64,000 nucleotides of DNA from Pocillopora verrucosa (taxonomy: Eukaryota; Cnidaria; Anthozoa; Scleractinia; Pocilloporidae). A model generated the notes under the pieces. It did not search any database. It saw only the letters and a program-made list of their open reading frames with translations, and was not told the DNA's origin. Location: contig NC_089318.1 in the NCBI RefSeq assembly GCF_036669915.1, positions 6,335,349-6,399,348 of the forward strand, given 5' to 3'. How positions within the stretch are numbered: the stretch's first letter is position 1; the number at the start of each line of letters is the position of its first letter. This document shows, piece after piece, positions 12,901-24,900 of this stretch. The translations under genes and the position numbers were made by a program.

Positions 12901-15900
12901 CATTTGTTATCAATCTTGCTGTTTTGGATGCGCTGGCTACGTTGATCTTAGAATGGAAAACTAGGCTTTTTCTTGTAATGAGGTGAGATTTAATAGCTTA
13001 GGTTTCCTTATTGGTTAAGCAGACGTGACACACAGACACTCACAAACATCCCTAAGACCCTTAGAAGCCAATGTGAAAATCATACAACAAGCGAATTTTC
13101 CAGTAGTAGGAGTAGGCCGTTTTATTATAATTTAACTTGCCTTTACGGTGACAATATCGCTGTAGCTTGATTCTCTTACATCAGTTATGTCAACTCTAAG
13201 GGTGACATTGTAATCTTTAGCCTGATACCCTTGTGGGAGCTTAAGTGATATATATGGTGCATTTTGAGGCCGTGCAGCTGTCACAATGCTCCTTGAAGTA
13301 TTGTAACTGCAAAAAAGGTGATGACGTCATCAAAGGAGCTTATTAATCAAAAGAGAGAGAAGCAGAGATAATTAGGAACGTTTCAGGAAAGGTCGGCCAT
13401 AGCAAGTCATTCACAACTTTAAATATCTGAGAGATAAGGTCAAACATCGAACAAAGAGAAATGCTGAATTCAATTTTAACAGGCGTCAAATGGAAAATGC
13501 ACTGCACCAAAATACATAGTTTTTTAGTGTTTTCAGCAGGCAAGAAGAAAAGCTGAGTATTTTCCTCTCGCAAAACTTACCTGAATTTGAAAATCAAATT
13601 ATCGTTTCCAATACGCCAGCCAGAACAGTTCACAAAAAATAAAGTTTTAATTACAAAGCCTTCTTTCGGCTGGACATTACACTTCTCTTTAGGAACTTCT
13701 AATGGCGCAACGGTTTGAAACACCATACTGTCATCTCTAAAATATCCACCAGCCATTTTTATGGAGGCAGCTATCTTGTATGCGGTATTCATTTTGAGTG
13801 AATACTCGTTATCTTTCATCCTGCCGGTGAGAACAAGGGTTGGGTTGTCTAGGTCCGTGAGTATTCGTTCTGCTAAGTCTGCGATTTGCACCCACGAACT
13901 CTTGGGATCCGCTTTCTCATATAAAGACCAGTCATAGCCAGTAACTTTTTCACAGAGGTTCCCTCTGCATCGGGATTCAAATATCATTCGCTTGGTCGGA
14001 ATAACCTCGGGTCCACAATTGTAGATGCAGCTGTAAAATTGAAATAAATGTTACTGTCACGACGTTTATAGAAAATCGCTACTGATGAGCCCCCTTGATC
14101 TTGATCCGAGTGAAAGTCGACGATAACTACTCTAGGTGCTTGGTATTACTTAATATATTCAGCAATGCTCTGGTACAATTCCTGTTCAAGGAAGGAGACA
14201 GCTGCGTGCGAGATAGCTACGGGTTGCAGATGCGCAGGTTTGAAATAGCAAAACGCTACTGTTACCAAACGATATAGAGTGAGACAAAATGAATCATACT
14301 AAATCAGTGGTCTAGCTAACTCGAGTTCCTTTCGCACATTGTTAAAGCCTTTGAAAGTCTAGTCAGGGGGTCATAAATTTGGACCCTGTATAGAGAATCA
14401 GGAATGTTTTTTAAGATTGCATGTGCATGTCTGACTGAAAATACAAAAACTTAAGCATAAAAACCTTGCAGACTTTAAAGGAAACTAAGTCTCCCTAATA
14501 ATATTAACACGTTTTCGTAAAGGGATATAATGGCCCTATACACTATCAGTTATTCCTTTGACTGAAAACTGGGCAAGAAGACACATATTTTACAAACGAG
14601 GAATAATTACCTTATTGAAAATGATGCATGTGGTTTTTTTATCACGGTCAATTCATGAACATCCCTAGAACTACTAGCTCCATCTGAGACATCAAGTTCA
14701 AAAACATAAGTTTGTCCACTTTCCATTTTGTCGACTTGAACAACAATAGCAGTCTTGTGACCCATAAGTCTTCCCGGGCCGTATCCATAGCAACCTCCGG
14801 AAGCATTTGCGTTCCCTTTTGGAGAATCGACAAGTGGAAGGGTAACGCGTTTTGGCAATTTTTCGTACCTTCTTCTGCAAAACCAGGTAAATATCAATGA
14901 ATCTGCTAGATCAGAATTTCGAACATATGGAAGGGAGCCAACAAGGGATATATTCCCTCCTCCAATTTCCGCGGAAGATACTCCTGAAATTCTGGCAACG
15001 AAATCTCTTCGCGTGACTTGTATGAAACCATAATCATAGCCGATTATCCTGAGATCTGCCTTGGCTCGTAAAATGTAGCTAACGTGATAGAATCGGTCGA
15101 TAAAAACTCTTCGTTGCGTAGACCAGACAGGTTTACTTTGTTTCATGGCGTTGCGCATAAAGCTGTAAAATGTTCTGTCCGTTAATTGTGCTTTGGTGAT
15201 GAGCCAGTATGATAGCGATTGTGTCTCAGAACTACATCGCGAATGCTGCACGTCTGCTTGAAAGTTAATCACGTCGGTTGTATGGATCACCTTTACCTGT
15301 CCCAGTGCCTTGCTCAAGTTTACGTCAACATTTGCAGGGAGACATTTGCAGTTTGCTGAGAAAATAATTGGGTTAAATCAGGATAAAAATCTCCTGAAAT
15401 GGTATAGCTTCATCAAATAATGCGTATTACTCATACTGTCCTTCAGATAGTCTTGCTAATTCACGCTGGCTTCAGATTTGACGTCAAACAATTTCTGCTT
15501 ACATTTATGACATTATTTAAGGGAAAAACCCGGGAACAGGGAAAGTGTACCCTGAATGGGGACGTCCCTTGTTTTGGTTAAATATAAGTAATAAGAGTAT
15601 CCTAAAACAGTGGATAGCGTTAAAGGCGCGCGCTCATTGGAGAATATCACTTGAGGTATATCCTCGGATATTCTCTAATTTTAGCTAGTAAAAATATTTG
15701 ATGGATCTGAAACATTGTTATTTACTTCCGAGAAATCCACCCGGGATTTGCACCCGAGAATATTGTAATCGCTGCAGGAATTTGCAAGACTAAAAAGAGG
15801 CGAAATTTTTTTTTTGTGCTGTAGCATCCCAAATTTTTATTATAGACTGAAATAACAATTTCTCGAACGGAGGTGTCCTTTGAATGAAGGAGTTTCTTGA

Positions 15901-18900
15901 ATGGACGTGGCCCAGGAACGAGCTTTTGGTACCTATCTCCTTATATTCAAATTCAGGCACACATACACATTCGTATGTTCCTCAATTTGACGCAACCGAA
16001 GCAATTGCAAACGTAATCTCTGTTTCACCCAGAACAATTGCTACTTTCCCCCGAATAGAAGTGTTTCGTGAATAGAAGTGTTCCAGAAGAGCGGCACCAC
16101 CGTAGTTAATAATTCTTACCGGAGCGCAATCTTTTCGATGCGGTAAACTTCCAGACAACAGGGAGTTTTATAGTGAGTTTCATGATCAACGCACAGCCAA
16201 AATGTGATCAACCCCACGACAAAGAGAGAGGCCTAAGCTCGAGGTGAAGAGAACTAAGAAATATCTAGGGCTCAAGACCAACAACATACAAAGAAAATCA
16301 AAAGGGCATAATCACCTGTATCCAAAAAGTCAATATAGGTCTTGTTAAACAACGATATGGAAGCTAAGTCTTTCTTAATCTTTTTCATCAACTGAAATTT
16401 CACTTGCTCGCTGCTGCAGGAGATATTTATGTCTGCCATCAATACAGCCGTGGTATTGAAAATTTTGTCAACACTCTGCGGACTTCAGAAAAAAAAGTAT
16501 AAGAAGAAGAATGGAAGAAGAAGGAGAAAGAGCAAAGCTACTAATTAATTTCTGAAAAATGATGCTGACTTTATCTGTTTCTTGCATGAGATGAAGTAAA
16601 ATAATACAATCCCCTATAATGTTGTCACATCAAGCCTTGCCATCGCCAGTCAATCAGTCAGGTTCCCTAAGACTGGCCCGTTTGCCCTTCGTAATACGGC
16701 TACAAAAGATGTGTTTACCAGACAAATCAAAACTAAAGTGTTCATCATATTTCTTACCCAAATCGCTGCAATTCGGCGGAGAAAAATCCTGGAAATCCGC
16801 GAACCATTCCATTGAACTGCAAAGGTGTTGATCATCGTATTAGATGGATAACTCTTTACATAAGTTGTATCTTCAGCTATTTCTGCAGCTTTTGTTATAT
16901 ATGCACCGCTTTTAAAGATGATGTTTCTTAAATGATGAGGATATTAACGAATATTTATAAACTTAGTCTTTCGGAGGTTAAATGCTTGACCAGATTTTGT
17001 TACGATAATGTTTCTGAGTATAATTTTCTTTAAGAGGAAATGAGCTTAATTTCCGCTCTTTTCCTTTCTGTTCTACCAGCATTTCTTTTGATATTCCTGG
17101 TTAGTCCGTCTGTTTGTCTTTGTCCTTACTTTCAGCATTTCCTTATCCCTTTATCCTTTTTCTTCTCTTATTTACTTTGTTCTTTCTTAGTTTATTTTGT
17201 GTATTACCTTTGCCATCACTTTAGCCTTCATTTCTTTGTATTGCGCACTCGTTGGAATGAGAAGATCCAGAGTTAAACGCGTGTTTTTGATTATAAGCCA
17301 TGTGTTGAAGTGATAAGCTGAAACATAAGGAAATGGAAAACATTGACCCATAAAGCTTCAAAAGTGTTAAATTTGTAATTTTTTTCAAGTATTCACCTTG
17401 AATATTTGGCAAACTTTTGTTAAAAGTTCGAACACATTATCTTAAATCATGCAAAATAATAAAGATTTTCACGAGTGCCTTTCTTCACGTAAAAAATTAT
17501 CGATAGAAAGGACATTCAAGGTTTTTAAGAAAGTAGGTAGCGTTAGTCCATGCAGGCCAGCGTCTCGTTGATGGAGATGAAGACACACTGTAGGTGCAGA
17601 TCAACATTTTATCATATGTAGGGAGAAACATATCAGCAAAACTATAAGGAAGGACAAGAAGGGGAAAATAACACATTGAGTGGTGTTACGGTCCCAAATT
17701 TCTGTTCCTGAAATATTTTATTTATCAAAAAGAGAAGGGGGAAACATTCAGTCACAGGCATCAGAACATACCATCCTCTTTAAACATTCTTGCCTCCTTT
17801 AATATTTCGCTGCTGTTCAGCAATCTCTTATAGACCTTCATTTTTCTGACGAGTCCATGGAATGTTTCCTTGGTATCTGCCTTGCTTCCAATCTGATAAT
17901 ATGTACTGGGAGAACTTATAATACTATAGCCTGACCTGCCAGGAAGAGGGGATTGCTCTCCTCTTTTACTTCCGTTGAAAAACATTTCAGCAACCTGTCT
18001 CTGCTGATCCCACGTGACTACCACGTGCATCCAAATGCCCAGACGTATTCCACTGCAAGACAAAGATGAACATCACCTCCTTTTGAGATGGGTGGAGTAA
18101 ATATGAAGATGCTATGAAAAGTTTTCCAAAACGATCGGCTTATTCAAACAAAATCAGATAACCCTGTGAGTGTTTTGACTCATATGACAAACCATAGAAT
18201 CCGAAACAAAATGAAGTTCTGCCATAGACTACTGAATGATGGTGGAATTTTCAATGAATATTGGTATGCTGTGTAAGAGTGATAATAACTATTTTTAATG
18301 ACCCATTACTTTTTCACGTTCTTTAAGTTTCGTCGTTTTTAATGACGATTGATGTTGCACCCGAAAATTTGCGAAAGATCATCAGAGTCCCGCTGCGCAA
18401 ATAAGAACCCTTAGCAAAGTTTACGAAGAGGAATGAACTTACCAATTAACTTACCTCCTGTGCATCACAAGAATGTCTCTTCCCAGTTCGTTTCTTAGAT
18501 GGAAGAGGAGTGACTTGTGGATACCGTTGACCCAAAAAGAAAACTGATAAGGTCTGGACCAATCAGCATAGATGTAGCCCTTATTTTTTGCGGGTACTAA
18601 GACCTTTACCCAGCACATAATGGTAAACGCCGAAAATTGATAGAGGGCGGTGGATGGTGTGTCGGCGTATGAACCCTTGCCATCCAGATACAAAGCAGTT
18701 ACACCATCTTCAGATTTATAGGAAGCATTATTTCGCAAGCTGGGATATGAAAGTATTTATCATTAAAGATGGAGAGTTAAGAAGTAATACCACAATACGG
18801 TTCAAAACTGTCAAACTGTTACTCTAATACGAATGACTGAGGTAAATTTGCAATTGTCTCTGGGGAAAAAAAGAGGAAACTTATGGAAGCTGGTAATAAA

Positions 18901-21900
18901 TGTCAAATTCAGGAAACCATGAGCACAGGAAACATTTCATGAATATTGTTGTGTAAACAAGAAGTGACCAGTCAGCGTTAAGCCACAATTTAGAAAAAAC
19001 TCTGGTATTGCAATCACAGTTTGTCTTTGACTTACATTACATCTTTGTCAGTGCCGTCGAGGGTCCAGTTAGCAACAAGGTCTGTGACATCTAAATGATA
19101 TGAACGAATGTTTGAAAGGCTCAACATTTGACCAGTAAGATTAATTATATGACAAAGGAACTAGCTTATCTTTCTACAACAAGACTTCTTAAAAATCAAT
19201 AGGCGTAAACAGTAGTCTAAATAGGAGTGTGAAATTCATAACAGACGAAGATCGGGATACGGTATTCATGAAAATAGTGATGTTATTTGCATTGCACGAA
19301 TAGCGTTGTAAACAGCTGATTAAGGCAAATAATCTCCTCAGCCTGCGTTTTGATAATCACCTGACTCTCAAAAACATCTCAAAACAGAATTTCCGTTTTT
19401 AAAACGCCGATACTTTCAAAAAAACCTTTGGATAAAAGACAATTATTTTAGTAAAATCTTGCAATCCAATAAATTACTTTTCGCATCGATTACGAAAACA
19501 CCAAGAAATGTTCTGGTAAGATCTTCAGGAACGTCTTTCATTTATATGCCAGTGAACATCAATAAAGGTTGAGAATGGCCTAACGAATTTTGTTGATCAT
19601 TGCACTTCAAACGATCTTCCACTACAAAAGAAAAAAATCAGGAACTCTTGAAGTAAGGGCTGCGGACACTGCTTTGCTCTTCTCGATAATTCAAATCTCT
19701 TCTGTTCTTCGCACGAGTTGTAACTGCAAGGCTTCGTGACAATTTGTATATTTTAGATAGATCTTTTATCTTGTCGAACACGATGTCCAGTTATAATTAG
19801 AATATAAATGATATGCAGTTTCTTTTCTTTGAAGGTTTCAGAATTAATTGCCTAAAAGTCTTAAGTTCTTATCCGTACAGTCATCCCAACTTGCTGTTCT
19901 CACTAATAAGACTTGAAATTTTACACCACGGCAGAATGACATACTATACCCGTATTAGCACTTTTTTTGTGTTTGTTTTTTCATTTTCACTTGGGCTTTC
20001 AACACTTTTCACGTTCAGTTGCAAATCGCACTCAAGTGCTTAACACGCACGCGCGACGTTCTGACTGATGAGCACATGTTATGGTGTAACGGCGGAAGAA
20101 GAGAGGTCTTTGCGGTGCAAAATAAGTACAGATACTGTGTATAATACGCTCAAAACGCATACAAAATATGCACACAGCGTTCGCGGTAAACTCATAGTAA
20201 AAGAAGTCGAGAGTTTTCGGAACGGGTCGGTCTGCGAACCTTATAAGAGATCTCTTTACAAGCGAACATTTATGAGTGAACCTTTCATCGAGAAACATGC
20301 TATATCAACTGAGCTACCTAATGCTAATTGAGAGAAGCATAAAAGCAAATCTCATCGTGTATGTAGACGTGATCGTGAACCAAGCAGAATACCAATACGA
20401 AGTTTGAAAAGTTTAGGGAACAAGCTTAAGAGCAGAAGGGTTAGAAAATTTGTCTATGCACGTATTCTTTCATGTATACCCATGTCATCTACATTGTACT
20501 ATTATGTAAATGCTTAAAATCTATCAAATACAACGACTTTTAAGTTTAACTGTCGTGAAAGAATTCGTCAAAGTATAAGAAAGATAAAGTATCGGATCAG
20601 TCGATATTTAACATCTTTTTCTTGTACAAATTGATTTGTCCTATTGCAACTATAGATTTGGTCCTCCAATGTTTGTTGACCTAACAAAAGAATAGCAGCT
20701 CCATATGGTCAAGGTAACGAGTTAGTTTTTGGGCAGAATGCAGGACAACAATGTGTTGTAATGAGTTTGTGCTCTTTGATCTACAATAGCACACTTGGGA
20801 TCAGCTCTACAATTGATCTTATGCAAATAATGAATTTTGGAAATCAGTTTTTTCAAGTTTGTCATGATTAGTCAGACAGGCGTTGTTAAGGCAGTCAGAA
20901 TTACCAACAGCATTAAATGTGTTTGATACTGATTATCAACTGGAATACAGTGAAAGCTACTCTGGTACTGCTCACCAAGAAACTGCGATAGAGGGATATC
21001 AGTACTGTACCTCTTTACGAGGAGCCTTTGAGTCGTCCATATCTGAAAATTAGCTCTGGTTGTGACTTTTTGTTTTCTTTTAGTGATAAGAAAATAAGCA
21101 ATTGGTTTTCTTGCTTGGGTTGAGTGTCATCACCCCTGCACTTGGGGCTGTTTATAATTAAAAGCTATCCCACCCTGAAATCTTTTGTTAACCAAGAAAA
21201 GGAAAACATAAGGAGACAGCCTATGTGGTAAATGACTCACCCCGCTAAAACCCCTTAACCCGCAAAACAATATCTAATCAAGTTAAAACTAAAAAAAAAA
21301 AAAAAAAAATGGAAATAACGTCTAGTGATAAGTATTGAAATAATAGCCAATAATATATGGCACTACCTCCCCCCACCCCAGAAAAGGGTCTGTACACTAC
21401 ATAACAAATGCTGTTTTCAGCTCTCTGTATACATATGTGAGAAACCTGCATCTCCGACATACCAAGACAGAAAACAGTTAAAGGATAAACCAATAATTGC
21501 ATAAAGAAACTTTGACAAATGCAGGCACAAAGAAAAAAACAAAGTTTGTTTCCAACAGAAAGCCCGAGTGAACGCAAATTTGTGTCGAGGTCAAGAGGAA
21601 AATTGAAAGCAGTTGGGACCAATTTCCTTTGCTTCCAGCTAAAAAATTACGCAATAACTTCAAGATATGATAAAAAATGATAGATGAAAACAAAATTAGG
21701 AAGCAGCTAGAAATCTTCACAAATTAAAGCGTTTCATGGGACACCAATGCGCATATTATTGAACGATTATGTCAATGACAGAAATAACATTTTAACACCT
21801 TTTCAGACCGAGATAAAGGCGCGTTTCAGTTCTCCGAAAGAAACATTACGCTAACTGTCGGTTTCAATTAGAAAAAAACCGACTGTTTTTCTTTCGTAAT

Positions 21901-24900
21901 TTCCTTACATGCAAGCGCAAATCAATAAGTTTCTTTATGTTGGCTCTTTGACAAAAATTATCTTTAAATACGAGCCAATGTCGATTGTTATTTGCATCCA
22001 TTCATTTGCATTTCGGGTGGATTAATAACCGAAAATATAGACGAAAATAGGCATTTCACGCTGTTATCTATCCTCCGGCTTAGGTATCCAGCTGTGTATA
22101 GCAACTTTATCATGAACAATATCTTAAATTGGCTTCTAAATATATATAACCTACACAATTTTGCTCATAGGGTTAAACAAATAACCAATTTTGCACTTGC
22201 GTGACCCCAAAAAGCCATCGTGTGTTATTAAAGGTTAAAATGAATTTCACCTACGTGTATATCTTTTCGGAAATTTTTTCCCATAAGATACGGAGGGGAA
22301 TTAAAATTTTCTTGAGCTAAAGCGAATCATGTTCACGGTTGCTTATGACAACGTTGGAAAACTGGGGACATATGAAAGTTGGATTTGCGACCCAAGCCAT
22401 TACTATCACAGCTCTAGAATTAAAGATGTTTTGAAGAGACGGTCAAGCCATAATTACTTTTTCCTCGCTTGGGCTTCGATTAAAATACGAGGGAAGGGTG
22501 AAAGCAGCATTTGTGTAGGGATATTTTTGGGGCTTTTTCAGGGACAGGTTATATGCTGTTTTTACACCATAGCAACGCTATTATCATGGCAATTCTTGTC
22601 TTTTGATACAAAGAGAAAATTATCAGGAATTGATTTTATATTCATATATCTACAGTCTATTTCCAAACGATTTGAACAATATTCTTGCAAAAACCTTCAA
22701 ATGCCTGATTGTCAGTTGTAATCTCTTTCGCTCTCATATCAATTTCTAAAAATCCACTTAACATGGAAAGTATATATCCCTTTTAAGGAGAGGACACTGA
22801 AAGCTACTTAACAACGTAATTTAGAGCACTATTCAATACCTTTTCAAGTAAGGAAAAAGATGAACATCACATGTCTGAATTAGAGCTTTCTCATTTCTCC
22901 TTAGATCAGTTACAATTACATTACCTGGACACTTCGTTTTCCCCGAGATAGCGGGATAAGTTAATGTCAAAGAAAAATAAGTGCAGACCCAGAGGTGGTT
23001 CATGGTGGCAAGACAAGTAAACTGCGCTGCAAAAATTTTTATTTTTGAATTTATAACGTGCATCATTACCGAATGACAGCAATGGGCACGCTTTGATTGG
23101 CTAACCACTGACATCTCATCTACCTAATAACAAAAGAGCTGGAATTCTTTATCTTTTTGTATGTTTGCCTGTCCATTTCTTTTTCGTTTTGGCTCACCGA
23201 ATTGAACGATGAATTATGGATGTACTCTTTCTCATATGAAGCTACCCCGTTGAAAACGGAAAACAACATCGCATTTTGGCTTTGAAATTCTTCCTACTTC
23301 CTCCAAGGTAATTTACAAAGTTGCCGCCCTGAAGCAACACGTACGAGTCAAAAAACAGCGGTGTGTTAGCCAAGAATATTTGTAAGTTTTCCAAATTACC
23401 TATCTCGCAATGTTAGTTGTTACCCGTGTCACTCATTTGTGTTTGTGTGTAAACGTTCTCTGGTTTGGTACTTACTGAGGTGATAATACTTTTTTTTCAT
23501 CTTAAAGCTGTTATTATTGAGTTTTTATCATAAATGATGTTGTATTCTCTGTAATAGCGGGTTGTGAAGCAGGATGAGTAATTTTTCTTGTTATAGTTTA
23601 ATAACTTCATCCGTGAATGATCAAACTAATGGAACACAAACACTACCTATAATCAAAGTATGCATAAATCGACAAAGCAATTTCCGGTCTGAGAAAACAT
23701 TTCTTGTTAGTTAGGGAAACTTTCGAAAGCAAAATCTTAGGCAGTTTTTAAACTCAATTCTTGAATCTGTGTAACTAAACAGAGTCACGAAGAACTACTA
23801 ATTATTATTCAGAACAATCAATTCAGCTTAAAAACATTAAAACTGTCTCCATAGCTATTCACACGCCTGTTCGATGTTAAAGCTAATTACGTTTTCAGAC
23901 TCTGCCACTAAACATTAAAAAAAACATTTTAACAGAACTTAACCTAAAGATGACAAAAAAGATAACGCTTCCTTTTAAAAAAACATCAAAAAGTGATGGC
24001 CAACACCATCATCGAAAAGCCATAAGGCCTCGAGAAGACGGGGTGGCTTTGAGAACACTACTTGATGCTCCAGCTGATCTTGTTGCTGTATTTAACGCAG
24101 CAGTTGTTGACGTTGTGTTATCTGGTGCGGTTGCTGTTGATGTTGCTGAGACACGTGAAACAGCCGATTGCGTTGTTGAATCTGATACAGCAATCGAAAT
24201 ACTTGGTGTAGCAGCTGATGGTTTTGTTGAACTTGATGCAGCAAATGCTTGTGTTGTTTTTTCTGGCACAACAGTGGTTGGTGTTCTTGAATCTGATGGC
24301 AGAGGAGCTGGTGTCGTTCGTGCTCTTGAATCTGATGAAACAGATGTTAGTAATACTGTTGATGATACACCGACTGATGGTGTCGTTGAATCAACTGGAA
24401 AAGATGTTGGCGTTGATATTTTAGGCAAATCAAGCGGAGTTGTCATGGAATCCGATGTAGGAGATGTTGATGTTGTTATTGTTGTTGTTGTTTCTGAAAC
24501 GACAGACGATGATATCGATGTGACTGAGTCCGACAGAAGAGGTGTTATTGATGTCGCATTTATCATAACAGTTGGTGAGGCTGTTGAATCCACTTGAGCA
24601 GACATTGCAGTTGTTTCTGGCACAACCAGTGATGTTGTTGTTGAACTTGATGTAGTAGATATTAATGTCGTTGTCTCTGGCACAACAGTTGATTTTGCTT
24701 TTGACTCCGGAAGAAAAGTTACTGTCATTGATGTTTCTGGCACCACAGCTGATGGAGTTGTTGAATCTAATGGAACTGGTTTTGATATTGTTGAATTTGG
24801 AACAACAGCCGAGGATGTTACTGAACCTGACGGAACAGATGTTTGTTTTGATGAGGCAAACGTTGGTGTTGCTGTGGCTAGCAGATTAGTTGATGCTGTT

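Noticed and set aside
20032-20331. Overlapping ORFs on both strands (about 87 codons each)
   Set aside because: Chance open frames within the 5-kb intron; no splice sites in the needed phase and no motif.
22329-22721. 130-codon plus-strand ORF
   Set aside because: Odd composition, no recognisable motif, and located in an intron on the opposite strand. Nothing supports it as a gene.
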